A DNA stretch of 16,599 nt from an uncultured Collinsella sp. (GTDB taxonomy: Bacteria; Actinomycetota; Coriobacteriia; Coriobacteriales; Coriobacteriaceae). The notes under the pieces are model-generated. The model had not been told where the DNA came from, did no database searches, and saw nothing but the letters and a program-made list of their open reading frames with translations. Of this stretch, positions 1 through 7,794 are shown piece after piece (the stretch's first letter is position 1; each line of letters opens with the position of its first letter). The stretch covers positions 1-16,599 of the forward strand of contig CABQLK010000040.1 of the NCBI GenBank assembly GCA_902465015.1, in the 5' to 3' direction. A program made the translations under genes and the position numbers.

Positions 1-14
1 CAGCGGTTTTGTTG

Positions 15-42
15 TTGTATTGAATACATGCTTGATTAGATT
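15..42 (+). promoter_or_regulatory. Candidate promoter and operator of the GntR-family gene
   Basis: A -35-like TTGTAT (15-20) and a -10-like TAGATT (37-42) are separated by 16 nt. The perfect 13-bp palindrome TGTATTGAATACA (16-28) overlaps the -35 and spacer. GntR/HutC-type repressors commonly bind short AT-rich dyads of this form, so autoregulation is a reasonable inference. Downstream, ATACAGGTT occurs twice in tandem (46-54 and 57-65) just before the start codon. The hexamers are only moderate matches. Confidence 0.4.
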
Positions 43-71
43 CGCATACAGGTTAGATACAGGTTGATCGC

Positions 72-794
72 ATGAACGCTTCGTCTAAAAAGAAACTGGC
101 CCAATACGAGCGCTTGGCGGGCATGCTGCGCGACCGCATTGCCTCCGGCACCTACGCACGCGGAGACAAGCTGCCGTCCGAGATGGAACTCATGGACGAA
201 TCGGGGCTGTCGCGCAGCACCGTGCGCCATGCCCTTAAGGTACTCGTCGATGAGGGTCTGGTGCGCACCGAGCGCGGGCGTGGCGCCTTTGTGGCCGACA
301 CGCCGGCGCTCCACGAAAACAACCTGGTGTTTTCGAGCTATACGGCACAGGTCCAGGGTCAGGGCATGAAGCCCACCACGCGCACGGTGGACTCGGGCTT
401 TACCAAGGCGGGCGGCAGCATAGCTAAGTTCTTTGATGCCGCCGTGGGCAGCAAGCTCGTCAAACTTGTCCGTCTGCGTTATCTGGACGATGCGCCACTG
501 TGCCTGGAGACCACCTATCTACCACCGAGCTTTGAGGCACTCATCGATCGCGATATCAATGGTTCGCTCTACGCCACGCTGCGTCAAGAATTCCATCGCG
601 CGCCGGCACAGGGGCACAAGACCTTTGAGGTGTGCTATGCCTCGCAAAACGAGGCGTTTTTGCTCAACGTTGAGCGCGGGCAGGCGCTGATCCTGATCAC
701 CGACTACGTCTACGACACCGACGGCCGCCCGCTCCACGTCTCCAAGCGCATCCAACGAACCGACCGCGCCAAATACACCGAGCCCATCGGCTAG
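72..794 (+). CDS. GntR family transcriptional regulator with UTRA effector domain (HutC type)
   Basis: This 240-residue protein is a one-component DNA-binding regulator. Residues about 10-77 form the GntR winged helix: the GDKLPSEMEL segment is followed by a recognition helix with LSRSTVRHAL, then the wing TERGRGAFV. Residues about 95-232 match the UTRA ligand-binding fold, with RLRYLDDAPLCLETTYLP and ending in GRPLHVSKRI. Such regulators usually respond to sugar phosphates, amino-sugar derivatives or related small molecules; nothing visible identifies the ligand. Length is typical of the family. The ATG at 72 is preceded only by a weak CAGG ribosome-binding match. It is the only plus-strand protein gene here, and its regulated operon probably lies left of the window. 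A 13-bp palindrome over its promoter suggests self-control. Confidence 0.9.
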   Translation: MNASSKKKLAQYERLAGMLRDRIASGTYARGDKLPSEMELMDESGLSRSTVRHALKVLVDEGLVRTERGRGAFVADTPALHENNLVFSSYTAQVQGQGMKPTTRTVDSGFTKAGGSIAKFFDAAVGSKLVKLVRLRYLDDAPLCLETTYLPPSFEALIDRDINGSLYATLRQEFHRAPAQGHKTFEVCYASQNEAFLLNVERGQALILITDYVYDTDGRPLHVSKRIQRTDRAKYTEPIG

Positions 795-1190
795 TGCACC
801 AAACGAGGCAAACTGTACCTAATGAACGTTTTACCTGCGGTTTTATTAAATCTCAAGCCAGCATGGCACAGATGCCAACATCGCCTGGCAATACGCGCCG
901 TCCAAGCTCAACTGTTCCTGCTCAGAATATCCAGTACCGCAAATCTAAGTGAGTAGACTTTTCGTGACCTGTCGAGCGCACCAAAAACTGTCACCTCTGT
1001 GACCTGCGGTTTTACTAAGGCAGATACGCCTTGTGCTCGACCTGCGCCAAAAAGTCTACTCACTTAGTTCGAATCGAAGCCAAACGGACCCAAATCGAAG
1101 CCAAATTAAGCCCATCCGCATCAAAAGACGCGTGAATCCGTACTTCTCGCGGTGGATTGACGCTACAAAGCGGCCAAAATAAACCTGTCC
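795..1190. other. 396-bp gap between convergent genes, with no coding region
   Basis: The GntR gene ends on the left and the minus-strand acetyltransferase gene on the right, so two transcripts converge here. The main content is the nested inverted repeat at 945-1067. A 17-nt stretch ACCTGCGGTTTTAYTAA occurs at 833-849 and again inside the repeat at 1002-1018 with one difference, suggesting a fragment of a second copy. ATCGAAGCCAAA is repeated directly at about 1073-1084 and 1092-1103. At 1181-1205, AAACCT and AGGTTT flank the acetyltransferase stop codon. On the minus strand this is followed by ATTTTGG, a weak terminator-like arrangement. Confidence 0.6.
945..1067. repeat. 123-nt nested inverted repeat with four stems
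   Basis: The ends are a perfect 18-bp inverted repeat: CTAAGTGAGTAGACTTTT at 945-962 pairs with 1050-1067. Inside, 971-979 (GTCGAGCGC) pairs with 1033-1041 with one G-T wobble. Two small hairpins fill the centre: GTCAC-CTCT-GTGAC at 990-1003 and AAGGC-AGATAC-GCCTT at 1017-1032. The whole can fold as a branched structure on either strand. There is no T-tract after the outer stem and no obvious target-site duplication, so neither a classic terminator nor a MITE is proven. Position between convergent genes fits a bidirectional transcription block; a small non-autonomous mobile element is the alternative. Confidence 0.75.
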
Positions 1191-1781
1191 CTAAATGGTA
1201 GGTTTGGGAAGGTCGGGGAACCAGGTTGGTTTGGGTTGGTTGGGTGTGCGCTCGGCCAGGACCAGCTCCATCCAGCACATGTCGTACCAGCGGCCGAACT
1301 TTTGGGCGCAGCGGTCGAAGGTGCCCACCAGGCGATATCCCATATGAGCATGGAAATCCTGGCTGTTGCGCGTCAGGTACTCGTCGTCCTTGTCGTGCGG
1401 CACGGCGATGAGGGCGCACATGTTGGTGATGCCCATCGCGATCAGGCATTGCTTGAGCGCATCGTGCAGCTTGCGGCCCAGCCCGCCATGGCGCACATCG
1501 CGCGCCAGGTAAATCGACGTCTCGACCGACCAGTCGTATGCCTCGCGGCTGTTGAGCGGACTTACATAGGCATAGCCTACCGGACGCCCGTCCAACTCCA
1601 TCACCAGATACGGATAGCGCTTGAGCGTACGCTCGATGCGCCCGGCGAACTCTTCAACGCTCGGCACCTCGTATTCGCAGGTAATCGCCGTCTGGCGCAC
1701 ATACGGCTCATAGATGGCAAGCAACGCCGGCGCATCATCGGGCGTCGCCAGACGAATCGTCGGCTCGGACATCTCGGTCAT
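1191..1781 (-). CDS. GNAT family N-acetyltransferase, phosphinothricin acetyltransferase-like
   Basis: This 196-residue protein is expected to transfer an acetyl group from acetyl-CoA to an amine. It starts with the PAT-like order IRLATPDDAPALLAIYEPYV (residues 9-28), followed by PVGYAYVSPL, the acetyl-CoA loop RHGGLGRKLHDAL (97-109) and GYRLVGTFDRCAQKFGRWYD (148-167). The substrate cannot be read from sequence; family members act on phosphinothricin, methionine sulfoximine or amino acids. I chose the ATG at 1781 because GGAGAAGG lies just upstream; an in-frame start at 1805 has no comparable site. After the usual family end (WMELVL) there is an extra proline-rich tail of about 20 residues, encoded by low-complexity DNA. 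The ribosome-binding site sits in the T-tract of the preceding terminator, so expression may need its own promoter or readthrough. Confidence 0.88.
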   Translation of the reverse strand: MTEMSEPTIRLATPDDAPALLAIYEPYVRQTAITCEYEVPSVEEFAGRIERTLKRYPYLVMELDGRPVGYAYVSPLNSREAYDWSVETSIYLARDVRHGGLGRKLHDALKQCLIAMGITNMCALIAVPHDKDDEYLTRNSQDFHAHMGYRLVGTFDRCAQKFGRWYDMCWMELVLAERTPNQPKPTWFPDLPKPTI

Positions 1782-1796
1782 ACAACCCTTCTCCCC

Positions 1797-1839
1797 CAAA
1801 AGCAAAAGCCGCCCTGCGCCAAACCCAGCGCAAGGCGGC
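1797..1839 (-). terminator. Intrinsic terminator of the threonine aldolase transcript
   Basis: GCCGCC (1808-1813) pairs with GGCGGC (1834-1839), and the stem continues through TGCGC/GCGCA with a small bulge around an 8-nt loop. Read on the minus strand it is followed by TTTTGCTTTT. It lies 20 nt beyond the aldolase stop codon. Its T-tract runs directly into the ribosome-binding region of the next gene. Confidence 0.85.
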
Positions 1840-1858
1840 CCCTTGTCATTACATCAGG

Positions 1859-2884
1859 CTACAGGACAGCCGCCAACGCGTCGATATCCTCCTGCGTCGT
1901 GGCCCAGCTGGTGCAAAAACGCACCACCGTGTGGGTATCGTCGTACTTTTCCCAGTACTCGATCGCCGCATGCTCGCGAATGCGGGCCATGTCCTCGTTG
2001 GGCAGAATCACGAACTGCTGGTTGGTCGGCGTCTCCAAGAAGAACTGGTAGCCGCGCTCGTGCAGCACGCGACGCAGCGTCTGAGCGGTCTCAATCGCCT
2101 GGCGACCAATCTCAAAATACAGGCCGTCGGTAAAGAGCGCCTCAAACTGCACGCCCGTCAGGCGGCCCTTGGCCAGCAACGCACCGTGCTGCTTAATGCG
2201 CGGAATGGGGTGCGCCGGGGCGTGCATGCCGCAAAAAACCACGGCCTCGCCGCAGAGCGCGCCGCACTTGGTGCCGCCGATGTAGAACACGTCACACAGC
2301 TGCGCCAGCTCGGGCAGGGTAATGTCGCACTCATCGGCCGCCAGCGCATAGGCCAGGCGAGCACCGTCCACAAACAGCGGAATCTCGCGCTTCTGGCACA
2401 CTGCGTGAATCGCCGCGAGCTCGGCCTTGGAGTACAGCGTGCCATACTCGGTCGATAGGCTCACGTACACGGCGCCCGGAAACACCGTGTGCTCGTAGCT
2501 CTCGTTTTCGTAGAACACCTGGATATAGTTCTCGAGGTCCTCGGCGTGCATCTTGCCCTCGTAGCCGGGGATGGTGAGCACCTTGTGGCCGCCAAACTCG
2601 ATGGCGCCCGCCTCGTGGCAGGCGACGTGGCCAGTCTCGGCAGCAACGACGCCCTCGTACGGCGCGAGCAGCATGTCGATCACCGTCGCGTTGGCCTGCG
2701 TGCCGCCCACCAGCAAAAACACGTCGGCATCGGGGGCCTGGCAGGCCTCGCGGATAAGCTGCTTGGCACGCTCGGTGTGCGCATCGGTACCGTAGCCGGG
2801 CTGCGGCTCCATGTTGGTATCGACGAGCGCCTGCAGCACTGCCGGATGTGCGCCGTGGGAATAGTCGTTGTTAAACGCGAGCAT
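1859..2884 (-). CDS. ltaE: Low-specificity L-threonine aldolase (PLP-dependent beta-eliminating lyase family)
   Basis: This 341-residue cytosolic enzyme is predicted to cleave L-threonine or L-allo-threonine to glycine and acetaldehyde, using pyridoxal phosphate. It opens with FNNDYSHGAHPAVLQAL, has GGTQANATVIDMLL (about residues 60-73), the PLP-site aspartate in FVDGARLAYAL, and the Schiff-base lysine at residue 206 in YIGGTKCGALCG. Length and motif order match the family. The ATG at 2884 is preceded by AGAGG at good distance. The PAP2 phosphatase gene ends only 45 nt upstream with no terminator, so the two are probably cotranscribed; a strong terminator follows. Related family members act on phenylserine or 3-hydroxy amino acids, so exact substrate preference is uncertain. 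Confidence 0.9.
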   Translation of the reverse strand: MLAFNNDYSHGAHPAVLQALVDTNMEPQPGYGTDAHTERAKQLIREACQAPDADVFLLVGGTQANATVIDMLLAPYEGVVAAETGHVACHEAGAIEFGGHKVLTIPGYEGKMHAEDLENYIQVFYENESYEHTVFPGAVYVSLSTEYGTLYSKAELAAIHAVCQKREIPLFVDGARLAYALAADECDITLPELAQLCDVFYIGGTKCGALCGEAVVFCGMHAPAHPIPRIKQHGALLAKGRLTGVQFEALFTDGLYFEIGRQAIETAQTLRRVLHERGYQFFLETPTNQQFVILPNEDMARIREHAAIEYWEKYDDTHTVVRFCTSWATTQEDIDALAAVL

Positions 2885-2929
2885 GGCAATCCTCTCTTAC
2901 CGGGTATCGGTCAGATGATTCAAACGGAG

Positions 2930-3793
2930 CTATTGTACGCCGTTGGGATAGGCAATGCGCGCGGCAAGGCACTCAAGTGCCAGTACCAGGGCAAAACCGC
3001 AGCTCACGTCGCTCAAAAAGTGCGCGCCGATCACGATGCGGCCAAACGCGACGAGCGCCGCGACCACAGCCGCCGTCCAAAAGACCACGCGGCGGCGCGA
3101 CGGCTTTTCCGTAAAGGCTGCTGCGGGAAGCCCGGCAAGCATAAGGCCGATCGCCGCATGCGCGGTGTGTCCACTCGCGAACGACTTGAACCCATCCCTG
3201 ATCACGCCGGCGGCGATATAGGTCCACTTGTCGGGATTGCCGATCACCCACCACGGCTGAAAATCGAGCCTCTGCGTCACCTCGATCACGCGCATGCGCG
3301 GGCGCGACCACAGCGGCTTGACGATCACGTTGAGGATAATGGCCTGAGCGACCCACACGGCAAGCACCATCAACGCCCAGCGTGTGAGCTCGTCGGGCTC
3401 GGTCGTGCGCGTGAGACGATAGACGATAAGGTTGGCGGCGATGACCAGCACAAACGTCAGCACCAACTGAGCCGCAATGAGTTTGCCGCCAACCCGCAGG
3501 GACGAAACGATCTCGTAGCCGGCCAGGCCAACGTTGACGAGGATGCCGAGCACGGCAAGCCATTTGCTCCCCCTGGAGTCGGGACGCATCGCGCGTACGA
3601 GCATAACGCCCGCGACGCTCGCCGTCAGCTCGAACGGCAGCTCGCCGGCGGCCTCGATAAAGCGGCCGTACATGCTGCCGATATTGAACAGCGCGCTCGA
3701 GATCTGATAATCGAAGAAACTGCCCACGCCCAGACAAAGGCACAGGATAACCGCGATAATGGCGACATCTTTCTTATAGATGTATCCGAACAT
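2930..3793 (-). CDS. PAP2 superfamily membrane phosphatase
   Basis: This 287-residue polytopic membrane protein belongs to the type 2 phosphatidic acid phosphatase superfamily, which removes phosphate from lipid phosphates or undecaprenyl pyrophosphate. Several hydrophobic segments are visible (about residues 10-30, 55-67, 78-98, 105-125, 139-158, 211-227, 238-250 and 263-280). The three motif regions are K159 with R164-P165-R166, an S207-G208-H209 box (FASGHT rather than the usual PSGH), and R252-x5-H258-x3-D262. The catalytic histidines and the arginine are present. The first motif ends in RPRMR instead of RPRP, a variant I believe occurs in the family. The ATG at 3793 has AAAGGA upstream; an upstream in-frame extension runs into mfd and has no support. 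The lipid substrate is unknown. Confidence 0.88.
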   Translation of the reverse strand: MFGYIYKKDVAIIAVILCLCLGVGSFFDYQISSALFNIGSMYGRFIEAAGELPFELTASVAGVMLVRAMRPDSRGSKWLAVLGILVNVGLAGYEIVSSLRVGGKLIAAQLVLTFVLVIAANLIVYRLTRTTEPDELTRWALMVLAVWVAQAIILNVIVKPLWSRPRMRVIEVTQRLDFQPWWVIGNPDKWTYIAAGVIRDGFKSFASGHTAHAAIGLMLAGLPAAAFTEKPSRRRVVFWTAAVVAALVAFGRIVIGAHFLSDVSCGFALVLALECLAARIAYPNGVQ

Positions 3794-4004
3794 GCTTTCC
3801 TTTCGGTCGGGCGAAGGGTCGACCCGCAACGTGGTGGGGCAAAGATAGCTTTGTCCCATAAATACCCTTACAGGTTGAGCATAAGTGAGCGATAACGTTC
3901 CATTTGTGGCAAGGTGGCCCGAAGGAGGAGGGAAGCGTACTTGCGTACGCGACCGACGAGTGAGGGTCAGATTGCCCGAATGGAGCGTTTGCAGCGTCGA
4001 CCCG
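3794..4004 (-). other. 211-bp gap between mfd and the PAP2 gene
   Basis: No gene is visible. On the minus strand a 6-bp stem GCGTAC/GTACGC closes a GCAA (GNRA-type) loop at 3935-3950. It is followed by a pyrimidine-rich CTTCCCTCCTCC rather than a T-tract, so it is not a standard terminator. TTCGGGC appears on both sides of this hairpin (about 3973-3979 and 3916-3922). Closer to the PAP2 gene, GGGTATTTATGGG (about 3857-3869) could hold a -10 element but no convincing -35 is seen. The segment may be the mfd 3' end, the PAP2 leader, or both. Confidence 0.45.
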
Positions 4005-7000
4005 TTAGTCGTCGTCGCTGGCACCCAACTGCTGCAGCAGCATGAGTGCCGCGGCCACGGGGCCGGTGCCGTCGTTGGCGTCGAGACCGCGACCCAGGCC
4101 GCTGCCCGCACCGGCGCCTGCCTTGTAGGGTACCGACAGCTTGCGGCTCTTGGGGAAGTTCACCGCGCCATAGCGGGTCTTAAGCTCAAAGGCCACCTTC
4201 TTGGGCACGTCGACGCCCAAAAACGTGATGCGGCCGCCACTGAGCGTGACGCTTTCGAGCCCCAGGCGCTCGCATCGAATGCGGATTCGTGCGCGATTGA
4301 ACAGGTTGAGTCCCGCCAACGGCAGCTCGCCATGCGCAGCCTCGGTCTCCTCCTGCACCTCATCGATGCTCTCTAGGTCCTCGGCCGCCGCGAGCTTACG
4401 GTACACGAGCACGCGCTGATCCACCGCCGGCAGGTACTCCTCGGACAAGAAGTAGTCGGCCGGCAGGTTAATACCCACGCTCGCCGCCTCCACGCCGGCA
4501 TCGTCGTCGCCGCGCGCCTCGGCCACCGCCTGGCCCAGCATCTGCGTAAACAAGTCGAAGCCCACGCTCGACAGGTTACCGTGCTGCTCGGCACCCATGA
4601 GCGAGCCGGCACCACGGATCTCCAGGTCGCGCATGGCGATGCGCATGCCGCTGCCCAGGTCCTGGAACTCGGAAAGTGCGGTCAGGCGCGCCGTCGCCTC
4701 CTCGGTGAGAGGCAGCTCGCCCGGGAACATAAAGTACGCGTAGGCCTGCGTGGCAGAACGGCCCACACGGCCCTTGAGCTGGTAAAGCTGTGCCAGGCCC
4801 AAGCGCTGCGAGTCCTCGATGATGAGCGTGTTGGCGGTCGCGTTGTCGATGCCGCTCTCCACGATGGTCGTGGCGATGAGCACATCGATCTTTTTGGTCG
4901 CGAACTCGATCATCACGTCCTCGACCTCGCGCGGGCTCATCTTGCCGTGCGCCACCCCCACGCGTGCCTCGGGCGCGGCCTCGTGCACGCGCGCCACGGC
5001 GTCGTCGATGGTCTTGACGCGGTTGGACACGTAGTACACCTGACCGCCGCGGCCCACCTCCAGGCGAATCGCCGCGCTCACCACATCGGGGTCATACTCC
5101 CCCACGTGCACGATCACGGGACGACGCCCGGTCGGCGGCGTGGTAATCAGGCTCATGTCGCGCACGCCGCTCGTGGCCATCTGCATGGTTCGCGGAATCG
5201 GCGTGGCCGAAAGCGTGAGCACGTCAATCTGCTCGCGCAGATTCTTGAGCTGCTCCTTGTGCTGCACGCCAAATCGCTGCTCCTCGTCGATGATCACCAG
5301 GCCCAGGTTCTTGGGGTTCACATCGGCCGAAAGCAGACGGTGCGTGCCGATGAGCACATCGATCGTGCCCTCGGCAAACGCCTTGAGCGCGCGCTTCTGC
5401 TGCGCCGGCGTGCGGAAGCGGCTGAGCACCTCGACCTCAAGGCCAAACGGGGCAAAGCGCTCAAAGAAGGTCTCGTAGTGCTGCTGGGCCAGAATGGTTG
5501 TGGGGCAGAGCACCATGACCTGACGGCCGGAATCCACACACTTGAACGCCGCACGCAGGGCGACCTCGGTCTTGCCAAAGCCCACGTCGCCGCACAGCAG
5601 GCGGTCCATGGGCTTGGGCGCCTCCATGTCGGCCTTAATATCGGCGATGGCCTCCAACTGGTCGCGTGTCTCGTCGTAGGGAAAGCTCTCCTCCATCTCG
5701 ATCTGCTCGGGCGTGTCGGGCGGGCAGGCGATACCGGTAATCGACGAGCGGCGCGTATACAGGTCGACCAGGTCAAACGCCAGCTTTTTGGCGTTCTTGC
5801 GCGCCTTGTTGGTGGCACGCGTCCAGTCGGCGGTGTTGAGCCTGGTCAGGCGCGGCTTGTCGCCGTCGGGGCCAACGTATCGCGTGATGCGGTCGACCTG
5901 CTCGAGCGGCACGTAGAGTTTGTCGCCATCGGCATATTCCAGCAAAAAGTAGTCGCGCTCCTTGCCGCCCACTTCTTGGCGCGCAATCTCGCTAAAGAGC
6001 GCGATGCCGTGGGTAGCGTGCACCACGTAATCGCCCGGCTTAAACGGGAACGTGATCTGCGTAATGTCCACCTTGCGGCGGCTGCGCGCGCGGTTGGCGT
6101 CCATGCGGGCGTTGAGGTCGGCGATCGAGAACACGGCCAGGTTGGCATCGGGCACCACCACGCCCTGCGGCAAGGCGGCATCGACAAAGGTCACACGTCC
6201 GCGCGAAATAGTGGGCACGGCGGCGCCGGCGGCAGCCTGCGCGGCGCCCGCCTCGAGCGAGCGGGCGTTGAGCGCGTCGGCCTTACGCTCGCGAATGGAA
6301 GCATGGGCCTCCTGGCGTGCGGCACGGTCGGCGGAATCCGCCGCTGCCACGCGAACGCGGTCGCCGATAGCGCCGACATTTTCGGGCGCCGCGGTCAGCG
6401 ATTCCTCAAAGGTAATGCCCTCGTCGCCAAAGGTGAGCTCCATCGACTCGCGCGCACCGCGGTCGGGGATGGCAAACACGCAGGCATAGCGCTTGCCCAC
6501 GACCTCCTGGATGCGCGTCATAAAACGGTTGTCCGAGCCTGCGATGGCCGGCTGCTCAATCTTGAGCTCGGCCGTCACCGCACCGCCGGCACGGATGAGG
6601 CTCACGTAGTTCAGGCGCTGCTGGGCACCAAAATCGAGCTGTTGGGCGCGCACGTACAGGCCATCCAGGCGGTCAATCCCTGCCTCGCCGGCACGGGCCT
6701 CAATATCCTCGTAGGCGCGCAGGCAGTCGTCGAACAGCGAGCGCGGCTCGGACAGAACCACAAGTGCCTTGCCGCTCACGTGCGCCAACGGGCTTACGGT
6801 CTGGCCGTACATCACCGGCAAAAAGCGGTCGAGCTCGGGCGTGACGATGCGCGCATCCACCATCTCGAGCAGCGCCGCCAGCTTGCTGTCGTCCTGGCTG
6901 GCACGGTAGAGCGCCACGTGCATGTTGTGGACGGCATCGTCGGTAAGCGCCAGCTCGCGGCAGGGGAAGATCTCGATACTGTCCTCGTTGCCGATGGTCT

Positions 7001-7637
7001 GCCCCGTGGAGCTCACCATACGGCGGATGCGGTCAATCTCATCGCCGAAAAACTCGATGCGCACGGGCGCCTTTTCCTGTGCGGGAAACACCTCGACGGT
7101 GTCGCCGTGCACACGGAACAGGCCGGGCGCGTCGGCGGCGCCGGCATTGGTGTAGCCCATGCCCACCAGGCGCTGCGGCACCTCGTCAAAAGGAATCTCC
7201 TCGCCCACCGCAAAGGTCGTGGACTCCCAATAGCGGCTCTCGACCGGCGGCACACAGCGCAGCAGCGCACGGGCCGAGGCGACCATAATGCAGCTGTCGC
7301 CGCGCACGATGCGCCCTAGAGCCTCGCAGCGCTGCGCCACTACGGCGTCGTCGGGCGCCTGCTCGCGCCACGGATAGTCCTTACGCTCGGGAAAACGGCA
7401 CACGTGCGCCAGGCCCACGTAGGCGGCAAGGCTGCGCGCGGCGCGATCGGCCGCATCCTCGCCACTCACAATGTAGACCGTCGGGCGCGGACGGCGCGCA
7501 AACTGGGCGGCCGCCATAAGCGTGCGACCCGACTGCGACACGGCCAGCGTCACGTCCTCGCCGGCATCGAGTCCGGCCTCGACGGTCTGCAGCGCCTCGG
7601 CAGTGTAGAGCTGCGCGGCTATACGGTGAATGAGCAT
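4005..7637 (-). CDS. mfd: Transcription-repair coupling factor Mfd
   Basis: This 1210-residue ATP-driven translocase binds RNA polymerase stalled at DNA lesions, displaces it and recruits UvrA for nucleotide excision repair. The first ~350 residues resemble the UvrB-like N-terminal module. The RNA polymerase-interacting CarD-like domain starts near residue 531 (FKPGDYVVHATHG). The RecG-like motor follows, with Walker A GDVGFGKTEV near 683, the DEEQ box near 784, LSATPIPRTMQM, and the second motor lobe with VESGIDNATANTLII and QLKGRVGRS. The C-terminal TRCF domain follows. Length is typical. An alanine-rich, charged stretch near residues 430-480 looks like a low-complexity linker. The ATG at 7637 is chosen because GGAGGA lies 5 nt upstream; an earlier in-frame start at 7664 lacks this. 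The nth terminator lies upstream, so it likely has its own promoter. Confidence 0.97.
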   Translation of the reverse strand: MLIHRIAAQLYTAEALQTVEAGLDAGEDVTLAVSQSGRTLMAAAQFARRPRPTVYIVSGEDAADRAARSLAAYVGLAHVCRFPERKDYPWREQAPDDAVVAQRCEALGRIVRGDSCIMVASARALLRCVPPVESRYWESTTFAVGEEIPFDEVPQRLVGMGYTNAGAADAPGLFRVHGDTVEVFPAQEKAPVRIEFFGDEIDRIRRMVSSTGQTIGNEDSIEIFPCRELALTDDAVHNMHVALYRASQDDSKLAALLEMVDARIVTPELDRFLPVMYGQTVSPLAHVSGKALVVLSEPRSLFDDCLRAYEDIEARAGEAGIDRLDGLYVRAQQLDFGAQQRLNYVSLIRAGGAVTAELKIEQPAIAGSDNRFMTRIQEVVGKRYACVFAIPDRGARESMELTFGDEGITFEESLTAAPENVGAIGDRVRVAAADSADRAARQEAHASIRERKADALNARSLEAGAAQAAAGAAVPTISRGRVTFVDAALPQGVVVPDANLAVFSIADLNARMDANRARSRRKVDITQITFPFKPGDYVVHATHGIALFSEIARQEVGGKERDYFLLEYADGDKLYVPLEQVDRITRYVGPDGDKPRLTRLNTADWTRATNKARKNAKKLAFDLVDLYTRRSSITGIACPPDTPEQIEMEESFPYDETRDQLEAIADIKADMEAPKPMDRLLCGDVGFGKTEVALRAAFKCVDSGRQVMVLCPTTILAQQHYETFFERFAPFGLEVEVLSRFRTPAQQKRALKAFAEGTIDVLIGTHRLLSADVNPKNLGLVIIDEEQRFGVQHKEQLKNLREQIDVLTLSATPIPRTMQMATSGVRDMSLITTPPTGRRPVIVHVGEYDPDVVSAAIRLEVGRGGQVYYVSNRVKTIDDAVARVHEAAPEARVGVAHGKMSPREVEDVMIEFATKKIDVLIATTIVESGIDNATANTLIIEDSQRLGLAQLYQLKGRVGRSATQAYAYFMFPGELPLTEEATARLTALSEFQDLGSGMRIAMRDLEIRGAGSLMGAEQHGNLSSVGFDLFTQMLGQAVAEARGDDDAGVEAASVGINLPADYFLSEEYLPAVDQRVLVYRKLAAAEDLESIDEVQEETEAAHGELPLAGLNLFNRARIRIRCERLGLESVTLSGGRITFLGVDVPKKVAFELKTRYGAVNFPKSRKLSVPYKAGAGAGSGLGRGLDANDGTGPVAAALMLLQQLGASDDD

Positions 7638-7659
7638 GCTGTTCCTCCGGCATTGCAAC

Positions 7660-7690
7660 GCCAAAAGCCCGCCGGGGCAAGCTCGGCGGG
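7660..7690 (-). terminator. Probable intrinsic terminator after nth
   Basis: CCCGCC (7668-7673) pairs with GGCGGG (7685-7690) around an 11-nt loop. On the minus strand the stem is followed by CTTTTGG, a short T-run. It lies about 105 nt beyond the nth stop and about 23 nt before the mfd start, so it would separate the two repair genes transcriptionally. Confidence 0.6.
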
Positions 7691-7794
7691 TCGTACGTCA
7701 AATACATTGTCTGTCATGGTAGCGCATGGAGAGGACTCCGGCTCAAGGGCAAACCCAGCCCCGCAAAAAACGCCAGACGAAGATGCGTTCCGCC

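Noticed and set aside
2489..3895. 468-codon plus-strand frame opposite the aldolase and PAP2 genes
   Set aside because: It is antisense to two recognisable genes and crosses their intergenic gap; no domain is seen.
3900..3985. Third copy of the structured 3' element
   Set aside because: CGCGACCGACGAGTGAG only loosely resembles the conserved loop. There is no flanking long stem, linker or terminator.
4581..7319. 912-codon open frame on the plus strand opposite mfd
   Set aside because: It is wholly antisense to an intact, recognisable mfd. The translation is rich in H, R, A and L with no domain, as expected for a frame opposite a GC-rich gene.
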